The position numbers were made by a program, and so were the translations under genes. Of a stretch of DNA of 64,000 nucleotides, positions 35,030-45,891 are shown piece by piece; the first letter of the stretch is position 1, and the number at the start of each line of letters is the position of its first letter. The stretch covers positions 124,001 through 188,000 of the forward strand of contig NZ_QAJP01000002.1 of NCBI RefSeq assembly GCF_003852535.1, in the 5' to 3' direction. This stretch comes from Herminiimonas sp. KBW02. Its GTDB lineage: Bacteria > Pseudomonadota > Gammaproteobacteria > Burkholderiales > Burkholderiaceae_D. Below the pieces are notes generated by a model. The model was not told where the DNA came from. It did not search any database and worked only from the letters and a program-made list of their open reading frames with translations.

Positions 35030-38000
35030 TTACCCCACCCACTTCCGCGCATTACGGAACATACGCATCCAAGGCGAATCCTCGCCCCAAGACTCAGGAT
35101 GCCAACTCTGCTGCACGCTACGGAACACACGCTCCGCATGCGGCATCATGACCGTGAAGCGACCATCAGGCGTCGTCACCGACGTGATGCCTTCCGGCGA
35201 ACCATTAGGATTGTATGGATAGCCTTCTGTCGCACGACCTTTGTTATCAATGAAGCGCATCGCTACCAGCGCTTCATTGATATCGCCAGTCAACGAGAAG
35301 TCAGCAAACCCTTCACCGTGCGCCACCGCAATCGCAGTTTGCGTACCCGCCATGTCATTGAAGAATATAGACGGCGAATCCGCTACTTCAACCATAGTGA
35401 AACGCGCCTGGAATTGTTCAGCCTTGTTACGGGTGAATTTCGGCCATGCCTGTGCGCCCGGGATGATGGATTTCAGATTGCTCATCATCTGGCAACCGTT
35501 ACAGATACCCAGTGCAAACGTATCCTGACGGCTGAAGAAGGTCGCGAACTGTTCCGCCAACTGATTGTTGAACAGTATGGTTTTCGCCCAGCCCTCGCCC
35601 GCACCCAGTACGTCACCGTAGGAGAAACCGCCGACTGCGATCACGCCCTTGAAGTCGCTCAAGTGTGCGCGGCCGCTGATCAGGTCGCTCATGTGGACGT
35701 CGACTGCGGTGAAGCCGGCTTTGTGCATGACGTAAGCGGTTTCGATATGCGAGTTGACGCCCTGCTCACGCAGGATGGCCACGTGCGGGCGTACACCGGT
35801 TGCGATGTACGGTGCGGCGATGTCTTCCTGCGGATCGAAACTCAGCTTAGGTGTGATACCCGGATCCAGCTTGTCGAGGATGCGATCATATTCAGCATCT
35901 GCACAATCCGGATTGTCACGCAGACGGGCGATGCGCCAGCTGGTTTCGCTCCAGAAACGATGCAGATCGATGCGCGACTGGCTGTAGATAGCCTTGGCAT
36001 CGCGCGTGAATTCGATCATGTCGTTTTCGTTCGGTTTGCCGATAATGTGGCTGCATGCGCCCAGATTGTATTCACGCAGTACATTCATGACTTCCGATTT
36101 TTGCTCGGCACGTACCTGAATCACGGCACCCAGTTCTTCATTGAACAGCGCGCGCAGAGTCAGATCATTGCGACGTTCCGCCACCTGAGTCGTCCAGTTT
36201 TTCGCATCACCGCCGTCGCTGGCATGCTCGCCTTCCAATGTCAGGATGTCGAGGTTCACCGACAAACCACTGTGACCGGCAAATGCCATTTCACACAATG
36301 TCGTGAACAGGCCGCCGTCGGAACGATCATGGTAGGCCAGCAGTTTGTCTTCCTTGTTCAGGCGCTGGATCGCGTTGAAGAAACCTTTCAGGTCTTCTGC
36401 GCTATCGACGTCCGGCGTTTCATTACCGATTTGCTGCATGACTTGTGCAAACGCCGATGCACCCAGGCGGTTTTTGCCTCGGCCCAGATCGATAGCGATC
36501 AGCACGGTGTCACCTGCATCGGTGCGCAATTGCGGCGTTAACGATTTACGTACGTCATATACCGGCGAGAAGGCTGAGACGATCAGCGAAACCGGCGATA
36601 CGACTGCCTTGTCTGCCCCTTCATCTTTCCATGTCGTACGCATGGACAAGGAGTCCTTGCCGACCGGGATGCTGATGCCAAGTGCCGGGCACAATTCCAT
36701 GCCGACCGCTTTGACCGTATCAAACAAGGCAGCGTCCTGTCCCGGTTGACCGCAAGCAGCCATCCAGTTGGCGGACAGTTTAATGTCGGAGATATCAGCG
36801 ATAGGTGCGGCGGCAATATTGGTCAGCGCCTCGCCGACAGCCATACGGCCGGATGCCGCTGCATTGATGACTGCCAGCGGGGTACGCTCACCCATCGCCA
36901 TCGCTTCACCCAGGTAGCCTTCAAAGCTCATGGTGGTGACTGCGCAATCGGCAACCGGCACCTGCCATGGACCTACCATCTGGTCGCGCACGGTAGTGCC
37001 GCCCACAGTACGGTCACCGATGGTGATCAGGAACGATTTGTCGGCAACTGTTGGCAAGCGCAGCACGCGTACCGATGCTTCCAGCAAGTCGATGCCGGTG
37101 ACGTCTATCGCTGGCAAGTCTTGCTGTACATGGCTGACATCACGATGCATTTTGGGCGGTTTGCCGAGCAATACATCCATCGGCATATCGACCGGGTTAT
37201 TGTCGTGCTCCGGATCGATCACTTTCAACTGACGTTCTTCAGTCGCGGTACCGACGACGGCAAACAGGCAGCGCTCGCGTTCACACAGGTAGGTGAATTG
37301 CGGCAGGCTTTCCGGTGCAATCGCCAGCACATAACGTTCCTGCGATTCATTACTCCAGATCTCCTTCGGTGCCATACCGCTTTCTTCCAGCGGTACTTTG
37401 CGCAGATCAAAGATCGCGCCGCGTTTGGCATCGTTGGTGATTTCCGGGAACGCATTCGACAAGCCGCCTGCACCCACGTCATGGATGGAGAGAATAGGAT
37501 TGTCGTCCTGCATCGCCCAGCACGCATTGATGACTTCCTGCGCACGACGTTCCATTTCAGGATTGCCACGCTGTACCGAATCGAAATCCAGATCAGCAGT
37601 ATTGGTACCGGTTGCCATCGACGATGCGGCACTGCCGCCCATGCCGATACGCATGCCCGGACCACCGAGCTGGATCAGCAGGCTGCCGACTGGCAAGTCG
37701 TGCTTCTTGGTGTGTTTGGCCGAGATGCTGCCGATACCACCGGCGATCATGATCGGCTTGTGATAGCCGTTCACTGTGCCGGCGACGTTTTGTTCGTAGG
37801 TACGGAAGTAACCGCCCAGGTTAGGACGACCGAATTCATTGTTGAAAGCAGCAGCACCGATAGGACCATCGACCATGATTTCCAGCGGTGAAGCAATGCG
37901 GTCCGGCTTGCCGTAAGCAGGCGCAGTGTCAGTGACCGGTTTGGTCACGTCCTGGCTGTTTTCCCAAGCCTGCACGCCGTCCGGCAACATCAGGTTGGAC

Positions 38001-39034
38001 ACGGTAAAGCCGCTCAGGCCTGCTTTCGGCTTGGCGCCGCGACCGGTTGCACCTTCGTCACGGATTTCACCGCCGGCACCAGTCGATGCGCCCGGGAATG
38101 GCGAGATCGCGGTCGGATGGTTATGCGTCTCTACCTTCATCAGGATGTGCGTCAACTCTTGCGAAGCTTCGTACACATTACCGGCAGCAGCGCCGCGTGG
38201 ATAAAAACGGGTGACGGTCGCGCCTTCGATGACGGACGAGTTATCGCTGTACGCCACCACGGTGCCGCGCGGCGCCAGTTGATGCGTATTCTTGATCATG
38301 GCAAACAGCGATTTATCCTGTTTGACGCCGTCTATGGTCCAGTCAGCATTAAAGATTTTATGACGGCAGTGTTCGCTATTGGCTTGCGCGAACATCATCA
38401 GTTCGACGTCGGTCGGATTACGCTTGGCAGTCGTAAATGCAGCCAGCAGGTAATCGATTTCATCATCGGACAAAGCCAGACCGAGTTCTGTATTGGCATT
38501 CACCAGTGCCGCTTTGCCACCTTGCAGCAAATCGATGAAGGCCAGAGGTTTGGCTTCCAGCTCACCGAACAGGCCCGCCGCTTCATCGGCGCTGCGCAAT
38601 ACCATTTCTGTCATGCGGTCGTGCAGGAGCGCTTGTACCGCCACGGTGCTTTCTTCAGACAGATGGCGCGCACCGCCGAGCAAACCTGATTTCACATGTA
38701 CGACGTAGACAATGCCGCGCTCTATGCGACGGATACCGGCCATGCCGCAGTTATGCGCGATGTCGGTCGCCTTGCTGGCCCACGGCGAAATCGTGCCGAA
38801 ACGCGGAATCACGACAAATTCGTCACCTTCCAGCTTGGCACTGAACGGTTCACCATAAGTCAGCAGCGCATCCAGGCGCTTGACGTCGACTTCTGCGAGC
38901 GGCGCCGCCGAGTCGACAAAATGCAGGTAACGGCCGGTAACACCGACGATGGCATGATCGACTTGTTGCAGTTGGGTTAAGAGGCGTTCAGTACGAAAAG
39001 CAGACAGGGCGTTGGAACCTGGCAAAATCAGCAT
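35030..39034 (-). CDS. purL: phosphoribosylformylglycinamidine synthase PurL (long form)
   Basis: ATP- and glutamine-dependent FGAM synthase of purine biosynthesis. At 1334 aa it is the fused large form: N-terminal linker, two synthetase halves ([51 protein letters not shown]) and a C-terminal class I glutaminase with nucleophile Cys in GICNGCQM and a catalytic HGEG. The length fits the family (E. coli 1295). A terminator follows on the minus strand. Confidence 0.97.
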   Translation of the reverse strand: MLILPGSNALSAFRTERLLTQLQQVDHAIVGVTGRYLHFVDSAAPLAEVDVKRLDALLTYGEPFSAKLEGDEFVVIPRFGTISPWASKATDIAHNCGMAGIRRIERGIVYVVHVKSGLLGGARHLSEESTVAVQALLHDRMTEMVLRSADEAAGLFGELEAKPLAFIDLLQGGKAALVNANTELGLALSDDEIDYLLAAFTTAKRNPTDVELMMFAQANSEHCRHKIFNADWTIDGVKQDKSLFAMIKNTHQLAPRGTVVAYSDNSSVIEGATVTRFYPRGAAAGNVYEASQELTHILMKVETHNHPTAISPFPGASTGAGGEIRDEGATGRGAKPKAGLSGFTVSNLMLPDGVQAWENSQDVTKPVTDTAPAYGKPDRIASPLEIMVDGPIGAAAFNNEFGRPNLGGYFRTYEQNVAGTVNGYHKPIMIAGGIGSISAKHTKKHDLPVGSLLIQLGGPGMRIGMGGSAASSMATGTNTADLDFDSVQRGNPEMERRAQEVINACWAMQDDNPILSIHDVGAGGLSNAFPEITNDAKRGAIFDLRKVPLEESGMAPKEIWSNESQERYVLAIAPESLPQFTYLCERERCLFAVVGTATEERQLKVIDPEHDNNPVDMPMDVLLGKPPKMHRDVSHVQQDLPAIDVTGIDLLEASVRVLRLPTVADKSFLITIGDRTVGGTTVRDQMVGPWQVPVADCAVTTMSFEGYLGEAMAMGERTPLAVINAAASGRMAVGEALTNIAAAPIADISDIKLSANWMAACGQPGQDAALFDTVKAVGMELCPALGISIPVGKDSLSMRTTWKDEGADKAVVSPVSLIVSAFSPVYDVRKSLTPQLRTDAGDTVLIAIDLGRGKNRLGASAFAQVMQQIGNETPDVDSAEDLKGFFNAIQRLNKEDKLLAYHDRSDGGLFTTLCEMAFAGHSGLSVNLDILTLEGEHASDGGDAKNWTTQVAERRNDLTLRALFNEELGAVIQVRAEQKSEVMNVLREYNLGACSHIIGKPNENDMIEFTRDAKAIYSQSRIDLHRFWSETSWRIARLRDNPDCADAEYDRILDKLDPGITPKLSFDPQEDIAAPYIATGVRPHVAILREQGVNSHIETAYVMHKAGFTAVDVHMSDLISGRAHLSDFKGVIAVGGFSYGDVLGAGEGWAKTILFNNQLAEQFATFFSRQDTFALGICNGCQMMSNLKSIIPGAQAWPKFTRNKAEQFQARFTMVEVADSPSIFFNDMAGTQTAIAVAHGEGFADFSLTGDINEALVAMRFIDNKGRATEGYPYNPNGSPEGITSVTTPDGRFTVMMPHAERVFRSVQQSWHPESWGEDSPWMRMFRNARKWVG

Positions 39035-39183
39035 GGCGAGAAGGTAGTTGAGGCGAAAAAACGGTCAAAATCGGCCGTCGCTCCGCGAGTTGGATCAGAA
39101 ACCGTGATTATACCGCGACCGGGCGTCTTTACCTCCGAATTCATGGCTAAAGCAGCAAGCCATGCTTAGTCAGAAATGCAATA

Positions 39184-39209
39184 AAGGGGCACATTTTCAT
39201 GTGCCCCTT
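39184..39209 (-). terminator. terminator of the doxX gene
   Basis: AAGGGGCACA, six-nt loop, TGTGCCCCTT, 34 bp past the stop; a CTTTATT tract follows on the minus strand. It is AT-flanked on both sides and may also block readthrough the other way. Confidence 0.75.
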
Positions 39210-39243
39210 CATCTATAAGCATCAAATCCGGCTTATCGCAGCG

Positions 39244-39648
39244 TTAATTCCACCTGCCGCCACGCCCGCCCATGCTGAATCGCCCGGCGCCCAGCAAGAC
39301 CAGCGCCAGTGCCGCAACCAGGAACATGCCCTGTAATTCCAGCGACCAGCCACCCGTTTCATTGAGTGTAAACAGCTGTTTGGTATGCACCAGCACAATG
39401 GCAAAAACCATATTACCGGCAATAATCAGCGCCGCCAGCCGCGACCAGATGCCGACGATCAGCAGGATGGGGGCAATCACCTCACCCAGATACACCAGGT
39501 AGCCCACCGCTGCCGGCAATCCTGCGCTGGTCGTCGCACTAATCACAAAAGCGGGTCCGGCAATGATTTTTGCAATCCCGTGTAACAGGATCAAACCACC
39601 CAGCACTACCCGCAAAATCAGTTTGCCAAGATCGTCAGTATTTTGCAT
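39244..39648 (-). CDS. DoxX-family membrane protein
   Basis: A 134-aa integral membrane protein with four helices, the DoxX/YphA pattern LGKLILRVVLGGLILLHGIAKI at the N-terminus and LGEVIAPILLIVGIWSRLAALI in the middle. The C-terminus is glycine/arginine-rich (GRFSMGGRGG). Family members are tied to redox and stress responses, but this one has no context clue. A ribosome site (AAGGAT) precedes the ATG. Confidence 0.9.
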   Translation of the reverse strand: MQNTDDLGKLILRVVLGGLILLHGIAKIIAGPAFVISATTSAGLPAAVGYLVYLGEVIAPILLIVGIWSRLAALIIAGNMVFAIVLVHTKQLFTLNETGGWSLELQGMFLVAALALVLLGAGRFSMGGRGGRWN

Positions 39649-39799
39649 ATCGCCATCCTTGTTTGAGATTGATGACCAGCGCTCCGGGGCTATGTACCAG
39701 GCCGGGACGCTACCACTGCGTAGTCATATTGCCATAGCAATAATACTCCCGACAAACAGGAAATGTGGTGTCAGATATATATGCGCTTATTAGTTTTAA

Positions 39800-40972
39800 T
39801 TATTCGCCCAGCAATTCGGCAATCACCTGCAAACCATCGACGTGTTCGCAAATGACCTTGATGATGACGATAATCGGAATTCCCAGCAACAAGCCACATA
39901 CGCCCCACAACCAGGCCCAGAACAACAGCGAGACGAAAACCGCGACCGCATTCATCTTGGCGATACGCCCCGTCATCCAGGTAGTAACAAAGGTACCGAC
40001 GACGGTGGCGATCAGCAGCGTCGCTCCGCCCACGGCCAGCACTGAAGAGAAAGTACCGAACTGCATAAAGGCCGTGACCCCGGTAGCGGCCATGATCAGC
40101 AGCGGACCGAAGTAAGGAATGATATGCAGGACGCCTGCTGCCAGTGCCCAGGCGCCTGCATTCTCCAGCCCTATCCAGTGCAGGGCACCCCACATCAGCA
40201 AGCCGAACAGGACATTGGTAACCAGCAGCATGAACATATAGTTCTGGATCGAGGTATTGATCGCATCCAGTATCTGCACCGTGATCTTGCGCGTATGCAG
40301 GGTACGCCCACTGATCTTGACCAGCTTGCGCCGGAACATATCGCCGGACTGCAGGAAAAAGAAGACCAGGAAAATCACCATCGTGGCCTGCCCCAGAAAG
40401 CCGACCACTCCTATCGAGCTGGCCCACAGCCATTGACTGAGGTTAAAGACGGATTGCTCTACCGGGCTTTTTGCAACAGGCCGGCCACCGGCAGCCTGGT
40501 TCGTTGCTTTTTCAATTTCCGTCGCTGCCGCCTGCATTTGCTGGATGGTGCTGCCCTGCCCCCTTTGCAGATTCTTTACCGCACGCGCCAGCTTTTGCGT
40601 AGCGGTCGGCAGACTGACCAGGATGGAATTGAACTCGTCACGCAAATTATTCGCGGTCAGCGCCGCGCTGCAGACGATCGCAATAATCACCACTGAGGTT
40701 CCCAACAGTCGCGGTACCCGGATACGCTCCAGCCAGACCACCAGTGGATTCAGCGTATAGGCAATAAAGATACCGAAGAGCAGCGGAATGAAGAAGGCAT
40801 GCGCCACCGACAAGGCAAACACAAAGGCAACCGTGGCAATAATCGTCAAGGCCACTCCACGCGCATTCACCGGCAGATGGATCACTCCGGCTGGCGCCAC
40901 CGGATCATGCGGCATCCTGACCGGGCTAGTCGCATGTTCAGGCGTAGCCGCTTCTTTATTTTTATCAGTCAT
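39800..40972 (-). CDS. AI-2E family (PerM-like) transporter
   Basis: A 390-aa membrane protein with about eight helices. It has the family shape: N-terminal pair (FVFALSVAHAFFIPLLFGIFIAY), a soluble helical segment with SLPTATQKLARAVKNLQ, and the C-terminal block IIPYFGPLLIMAATGV plus FWAWLWGVCGLLLGIPIIV. The family exports AI-2 or acts in Na+/H+ exchange; substrate unknown. It has no close operon partner. Confidence 0.92.
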   Translation of the reverse strand: MTDKNKEAATPEHATSPVRMPHDPVAPAGVIHLPVNARGVALTIIATVAFVFALSVAHAFFIPLLFGIFIAYTLNPLVVWLERIRVPRLLGTSVVIIAIVCSAALTANNLRDEFNSILVSLPTATQKLARAVKNLQRGQGSTIQQMQAAATEIEKATNQAAGGRPVAKSPVEQSVFNLSQWLWASSIGVVGFLGQATMVIFLVFFFLQSGDMFRRKLVKISGRTLHTRKITVQILDAINTSIQNYMFMLLVTNVLFGLLMWGALHWIGLENAGAWALAAGVLHIIPYFGPLLIMAATGVTAFMQFGTFSSVLAVGGATLLIATVVGTFVTTWMTGRIAKMNAVAVFVSLLFWAWLWGVCGLLLGIPIIVIIKVICEHVDGLQVIAELLGE

Positions 40973-41227
40973 ATGGATACCCGGAAATAAATCCTGCGAG
41001 CAACAAACTCACAGTAAAACGATGGCTTAAGAGACAAAGATTGTCCCATATGCATAACAAGAAAGCATGTTGATTTCAGTCTTGCAGACATCTGCAAACA
41101 ACAAATTGCCCTTATGTACGATAACGTACGGACAACATTCCCGGCCCGGCGCATACTGCAATTGAAGGTGCATAACCATATGCGGCAAGAACTCCGCATC
41201 TACCGATCGAATTAACAAGGAGACCTT

Positions 41228-41377
41228 ATGCTCTATACCATTGCAGTCGTACTCGTCATCCTTTGGCTGGTTGGCCTGGTCAGTTCCTATACCATCGGCG
41301 GTTTCATCCATATCCTGTTGGTGATTGCCGTTGTGCTGATCCTGTTGCGCATTATCAGTGGGCGAAAACCGTTCTGA
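41228..41377 (+). CDS. 49-aa lmo0937-family membrane protein
   Basis: A very small protein reading MLYTIAVVLVILWLVGLVSS..., with two hydrophobic helices separated by a SSYTIGG turn and a short basic tail (SGRKPF). It matches the lmo0937/DUF5670 family of tiny stress-linked membrane proteins. The ribosome site AAGGAG lies 7 nt before the ATG. A terminator follows 41 bp after. It stands alone between AI-2E and dadA genes. The function is unknown. Confidence 0.85.
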   Translation: MLYTIAVVLVILWLVGLVSSYTIGGFIHILLVIAVVLILLRIISGRKPF

Positions 41378-41417
41378 CGACATCAGCAGCAACCACGCGG
41401 CCTGTTCTGGCCGTGAC

Positions 41418-41449
41418 AAAAACCGCACCAGTTGGTGCGGTTTTTTTAT
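41418..41449 (+). terminator. terminator after the 49-aa gene
   Basis: AAAAACCGCACCA, GT, TGGTGCGGTTTTTTTA: strong stem with a T-run, confirming the small gene is transcribed as its own unit. Confidence 0.93.
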
Positions 41450-41658
41450 GCCGCCAACAAATCTGCCGACCATCTGCAATCGGACGGCTTAAGTACTGGA
41501 TTCGGGCTAACTTCCTGCATTGATCTGCTTGCAAGGCCCGATATGAGCCGCTTTGCCACGCTTTTTTGCTAATTTTCAAAAATTTGCACGACTACTGCTG
41601 GCACAGCCATGTGTCCGCTTGGTAACATGACGGGCTAATTCTGGGAAGGATAGAAGTA

Positions 41659-42903
41659 ATGCAAGTAGCGGTTATCGGTGCAGGCGTCATTGGGGTAAGT
41701 ACCGCCTATTTTCTGGCCGAAGCAGGACACGAAGTGGTCGTCATCGAACGCCATAACAATGTGGCAGAAGAAGCCAGCTACGGCGACTCCGGCATCCTCG
41801 CCGCCAGCAGCATTGCACCATGGGCAGCACCAGGCGTCCCGCGCTCCTTCCTCTCCCATCTGTTGAAATCCGAAGCGCCGGTCATGCTGAACCAGCCCTG
41901 GCGGCCATCCATGCTGAGCTGGATGCGGCGCTGGATGAAGGAAGCGGACATAGAACGCTACCGCGTCAATCGTGAACGCATGCAGCGTATTGCGTTTTAC
42001 AGCCGCGACGTCATGCAAATGCTGCGTGAGCGCCATCAGCTTGATTACGAACAAACACCCGGTTACCTGCAACTGTTCCGCACCGAACGTGATCTGCAAC
42101 TGGCGCAAAGCGCTTTCGATTACCTGAGCGAACATAACATCCCGCACAAAAAACTGGACGCGGCCCAGGCGCACGCCATCGACTGCGCGCTGAATCCAAA
42201 CACACCACTGGCCGGTGCCTTGTACTTCCCCGAAGATGAAGCGGGTAACTGCCCTTTGTTCACACGTCAGATCCGCGCGCAGGCGCAGGCGATGGGCGTG
42301 GAGTTCCATTTCGGCAGCAAAGTCAAATCCATCGAAGAATCGAAGCGCGGTGTGCACCTGCAAATCGATGATCACAGCTTCTCCGCCGAATGCGTAGTCG
42401 TTGCAGGCGGTGCAGACAGCGCCAAGCTACTGACACCATTGGGCTTGCATTTACCGTTGCGCGCGGTGAAAAGCTACTGCGCCACGGCGACCATCCGCAA
42501 CTTCGAGTCAGCACCGGTTGCTGCAGTCGTGGACGAAGCCTACAAGATTGCCATCACGCGCATGGGCAAACGCATACGCGTGGCCGGCACGGCAGAACTA
42601 GGATCACACACACCTGAATTGCGCCAGAAGGCCTTGAACACACTGCTCAAGGTCGGCTACGACTGGTTCCCTGATGCCTGCAACTACAACACAGCAACCT
42701 TCTGGTCCGGCAGCAGCCTGGCCTTGCCTGATGGCCCGCCATTACTGGGTGCGTGCCGGGTGCGCAATGTTTACATCAACATCGGCCACGGCAGCACCGG
42801 CTGGGCGATGGCGGCAGGTTCCGGCAAAGTGGTAGCCGATGTTATTTCGGGTCGCACACCGGATATCGATCTCGATGGTTTAACACCTACGCGTTATTCC
42901 TGA
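41659..42903 (+). CDS. dadA: D-amino acid dehydrogenase small subunit (DadA type)
   Basis: FAD-dependent, membrane-associated dehydrogenase that deaminates D-amino acids into the respiratory chain. The 414-aa protein has VIGAGVIGVSTAYFLAEAGHEVVVIE at residues 4-29, the SYGDSGIL glycine-rich loop, GALYFPEDEAGNC and HGSTGWAMAAGSGKVV. It is near the usual 415-435 aa. A ribosome site (GGAAGG) precedes the ATG. alr, the alanine racemase that supplies its substrate in other bacteria, is 20 kb away. Confidence 0.9.
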   Translation: MQVAVIGAGVIGVSTAYFLAEAGHEVVVIERHNNVAEEASYGDSGILAASSIAPWAAPGVPRSFLSHLLKSEAPVMLNQPWRPSMLSWMRRWMKEADIERYRVNRERMQRIAFYSRDVMQMLRERHQLDYEQTPGYLQLFRTERDLQLAQSAFDYLSEHNIPHKKLDAAQAHAIDCALNPNTPLAGALYFPEDEAGNCPLFTRQIRAQAQAMGVEFHFGSKVKSIEESKRGVHLQIDDHSFSAECVVVAGGADSAKLLTPLGLHLPLRAVKSYCATATIRNFESAPVAAVVDEAYKIAITRMGKRIRVAGTAELGSHTPELRQKALNTLLKVGYDWFPDACNYNTATFWSGSSLALPDGPPLLGACRVRNVYINIGHGSTGWAMAAGSGKVVADVISGRTPDIDLDGLTPTRYS

Positions 42904-43004
42904 TACCTCTTTGCTGGTACCTCTTTCATTGAGTAGGGTCTAATTGGACTAAAATCAAATGCATCAGCACTCTGTGCCCGCACCCATTTGATTAAGCCGC
43001 CGAT

Positions 43005-44519
43005 ATGACCGACACCCACGCACTCTGCACCGTCAACGAAATACGCCAGGTAGAACAGGCAGCACTGGCCAACTCGCCGTCTTATGCCCTGATGCAACGC
43101 GCCGGCACCGCCGCTGGTGAGCTCGCCTATGAACTGCTGCAAAGCAGTGAAAAGGAAAGACGCGTATTGGTTCTGGCAGGCCCTGGCAACAATGGGGGCG
43201 ATGCTCTGGAGGCAGCCAGCCAATTGATGAACGCCGGACTCAAGGCATTCATCGTACTCCCCTTCTCCACCGATAGCTTGCCAGCCGATGCACAGCAAGC
43301 GCTGCAACGAGCCAAAGCCAGCAGAGCGACTTTCATCGGGATCAATGACGCAGCGATCACTAACACTGACTGGGCCATAGTCATCGACGGCTTGTTCGGC
43401 ATAGGACTAAGCCGCGCCATCAGCGGCCCGCTGTACGACCTGATCGCAAACGTCAATCAACTCAGTTGTCCGATACTGGCGCTCGACGTGCCCAGCGGCT
43501 TGAATGCAGACACCGGCGCCATCGTCGGTGACGCAGAGGGCATCGCCATACAGGCAACGCATACCATCACCTACCTCGCCGACAAAGCCGGCCTGCACAC
43601 GTGTGAAGGCCGGGATCATGCCGGCGTCGTTCATGTGGCGACATTGAATATTTCTGCGGAGCGCTTCCCGCCAGCATCCATGCAATTGAATCATCGTGAG
43701 CTATTCGCCAAATGCCTGCGCCCACGTCGCCACAATACGCATAAGGGCAGCTACGGTGATGTCAGCGTACTGGGTGGTTCACATGGCATGGTCGGGGCGG
43801 CAGTACTCGCGGCACGCGCTGCGGCCAAATGCGGTGCGGGACGGGTCTTCATAGCCTGCCTCGCTGACTCGCTGTTATACGACAGCATGCAGGCAGAGCT
43901 GATGAGCCGTCTTGCCAGCAACATCGATTACAGCAGCACAACCACCGTTGCTGGCCCCGGCCTTGGCACCTCGCGGCTGGCGCGCGACACTCTGGGCAAA
44001 GCCATCATCGCCAACACGCCGCTGGTGATAGATGCCGATGCACTCAACCTGATCGGTAACGAACCGGCCCTGCAGGAAAAGTTACTGGCACGTAGTGCCG
44101 CCACCATCATCACGCCGCATCCACTGGAAGCGGCACGCCTGTTAGCCAGCACGACGCAGCAAATCCAGGGTAACCGGATCGCTGCTGCGCGCGCACTGGC
44201 CGCTACTTTCCGCGCAACGACGATACTAAAAGGCTCAGGTACTGTTATCGCGGCACCGGACGGCACCATCGTCATCAACACTACCGGCAACCCGGCACTG
44301 GCGACTGCGGGTTCCGGCGATGTGTTGGCGGGATTGTCGGGAGCCTTGCTGGCGCAAGGTTGCCCGGAATGGGAAGCGGCGCTGGCGGCCGTCTATCTGC
44401 ACGGTCTGGCAGCGGATGAACTGGTCAAGCGCGGCATCGGCCCGATCGGCCTGACGGCAGGTGAACTGATACCGGAAATCCGCTCGGTACTGAATCAACT
44501 GGTCAATGGCGAAATATAA
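43005..44519 (+). CDS. nnr: bifunctional NAD(P)HX epimerase / ADP-dependent dehydratase
   Basis: Repairs hydrated NAD(P)H. The 504-aa protein has an N-terminal YjeF epimerase domain (GPGNNGGDA near residue 60, LDVPSGLNADTG near 160) and a C-terminal ribokinase-like dehydratase domain with NTHKGSYGDVSVLGGS, TPHPLEAARLLA and TAGSGDVLAGLSGALLAQG. Length fits (E. coli 515). It is convergent with ybbA across 13 bp. Confidence 0.95.
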   Translation: MTDTHALCTVNEIRQVEQAALANSPSYALMQRAGTAAGELAYELLQSSEKERRVLVLAGPGNNGGDALEAASQLMNAGLKAFIVLPFSTDSLPADAQQALQRAKASRATFIGINDAAITNTDWAIVIDGLFGIGLSRAISGPLYDLIANVNQLSCPILALDVPSGLNADTGAIVGDAEGIAIQATHTITYLADKAGLHTCEGRDHAGVVHVATLNISAERFPPASMQLNHRELFAKCLRPRRHNTHKGSYGDVSVLGGSHGMVGAAVLAARAAAKCGAGRVFIACLADSLLYDSMQAELMSRLASNIDYSSTTTVAGPGLGTSRLARDTLGKAIIANTPLVIDADALNLIGNEPALQEKLLARSAATIITPHPLEAARLLASTTQQIQGNRIAAARALAATFRATTILKGSGTVIAAPDGTIVINTTGNPALATAGSGDVLAGLSGALLAQGCPEWEAALAAVYLHGLAADELVKRGIGPIGLTAGELIPEIRSVLNQLVNGEI

Positions 44520-44532
44520 CTAAAGTACTTCC

Positions 44533-45222
44533 TTAAACCTGAACCAGACGCCCGGCTGAAATCGTAATCGTGCGTTTGCACAAGGCGGCAATCGAAGGAT
44601 CATGCGTCACCAGCACCAGCGTCGAACCGCGTTCGCGGTTCAATTCAAACATCAGTTGTATCACTGCCGCCCCGGTTGCTGCATCCAGGCTGCCGGTCGG
44701 CTCATCGGCAAATAGCAATGGCGGTTCACTGACGAAGGCACGCGCCAGCGCGACCCGTTGCTGTTCGCCACCAGACAGATATTTGGGGTAATGCTTCAAG
44801 CGCGTACTCAGGCCCACCCGCGCCAGCATGGCCTCGGCCTTTTCTTTCGCCTTACCGTCACCACGCAACTCCAGCGGCAACATCACATTTTCCAGTGCGT
44901 TCAAATGCCCGAGCAACTGAAACGACTGGAACACGAAACCAAGCCTGGACTTGCGCAAACCAGCGCGACCATCTTCATCCAGTGCAAAAATATCAGTACC
45001 ATCCAGCTTGACCGTGCCATCTGAAGGCGTATCCAGGCCTGCCAGCAAGCCCAGCAAGGTAGACTTGCCGGAACCCGACGCGCCTATGATGGCAAGCGTA
45101 TCGCCCGCTTGCACGGTAAAATCAACTGATTGCAGAATAGTCAGCTCACCGGTCGCATCTGCCACACGTTTGGTCAGATTGATAGCTTCAATTGCAGGAT
45201 ACAAAGTAGAGGATTCAGGCAT
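44533..45222 (-). CDS. ybbA: ABC transporter ATP-binding protein YbbA, without an adjacent permease
   Basis: A 229-aa ATPase: Walker A GASGSGKSTLL, Q-loop FVFQSFQLLG, signature LSGGEQQRVALARA, Walker B LLFADEPTGSLD. It resembles E. coli YbbA (LolD/MacB-type). In E. coli it is followed by the permease ybbP; here the next gene is the convergent nnr, so no permease is adjacent. The ATG at 45222 is preferred; TTG at 45237 is in frame. It is divergent from tesA across 40 bp, as in E. coli. Confidence 0.93.
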   Translation of the reverse strand: MPESSTLYPAIEAINLTKRVADATGELTILQSVDFTVQAGDTLAIIGASGSGKSTLLGLLAGLDTPSDGTVKLDGTDIFALDEDGRAGLRKSRLGFVFQSFQLLGHLNALENVMLPLELRGDGKAKEKAEAMLARVGLSTRLKHYPKYLSGGEQQRVALARAFVSEPPLLFADEPTGSLDAATGAAVIQLMFELNRERGSTLVLVTHDPSIAALCKRTITISAGRLVQV

Positions 45223-45262
45223 GCCGATTAATTTCAAGTTTTCGTATCAAGTAGAGACAGTA

Positions 45263-45889
45263 ATGAAAGCGCTAATGAGAGCGTTGGCGTTGCTCATGCT
45301 CGCCTCGTTCACGATGAGCGCTTATTCTGCATCAAAAACCGTACTCGTGCTTGGTGACAGCCTGTCTGCAGAGTATGGTCTGGCGCGTGGCGAAGGCTGG
45401 GTCAGCCTTTTGCAGAAGAAACTGGAGGCAGAAAAAATCACGGCTCCTATCGTCAATGCCAGTATCAGCGGAGAAACTACCAGCGGTGGCGCAGCGCGCC
45501 TGCAAACCTTGCTCGACAAGCATCAGCCTGCAGTCGTCGTGATAGAACTCGGCGCGAATGACGCGCTGCGCGGCCTGTCCTTGATTGCTACCCAGCAGAA
45601 CCTGCGCAATATGGTCGCCGCGGCAAAAAAAGCCAAAGCCAAAGTACTACTGATAGGTATGCAGATTCCACCCAATTACGGCACCGATTACACCCGTCAA
45701 TTCGCTGACCTGTTTCCCAAGATTGCCAAAGAAAGCAAATCGGCACTGGTTCCGTTCATGCTGAAAGACGTCGCGGACAAAGCCAATCCCAGCCTGTTTC
45801 AGGCTGATCGCATCCACCCGGCAGCAATAGCGCATCCGATCATACTCAACAACATCTGGCCGCAACTCAAACCTTTGCTCCCCGGGTAA
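45263..45889 (+). CDS. tesA: arylesterase / acyl-CoA thioesterase I TesA
   Basis: Periplasmic SGNH hydrolase. The 208-aa protein has a signal peptide (MKALMRALALLMLASFTMSAYSA) and the four SGNH blocks: VLGDSLSAEYG (Ser), ISGETTSGG (Gly), ELGANDALRG (Asn), and DRIHPAAIAH (Asp/His). The start is at 45263; the open frame extends far upstream only because it overlaps ybbA in antisense. It is 2 bp from mnmH, which is likely co-transcribed. Confidence 0.94.
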   Translation: MKALMRALALLMLASFTMSAYSASKTVLVLGDSLSAEYGLARGEGWVSLLQKKLEAEKITAPIVNASISGETTSGGAARLQTLLDKHQPAVVVIELGANDALRGLSLIATQQNLRNMVAAAKKAKAKVLLIGMQIPPNYGTDYTRQFADLFPKIAKESKSALVPFMLKDVADKANPSLFQADRIHPAAIAHPIILNNIWPQLKPLLPG

Positions 45890-45891
45890 AT

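Noticed and set aside
34955-36541. 528-codon open frame opposite purL
   Set aside because: Antisense shadow; runs through the purL terminator and has no ribosome site or domain.
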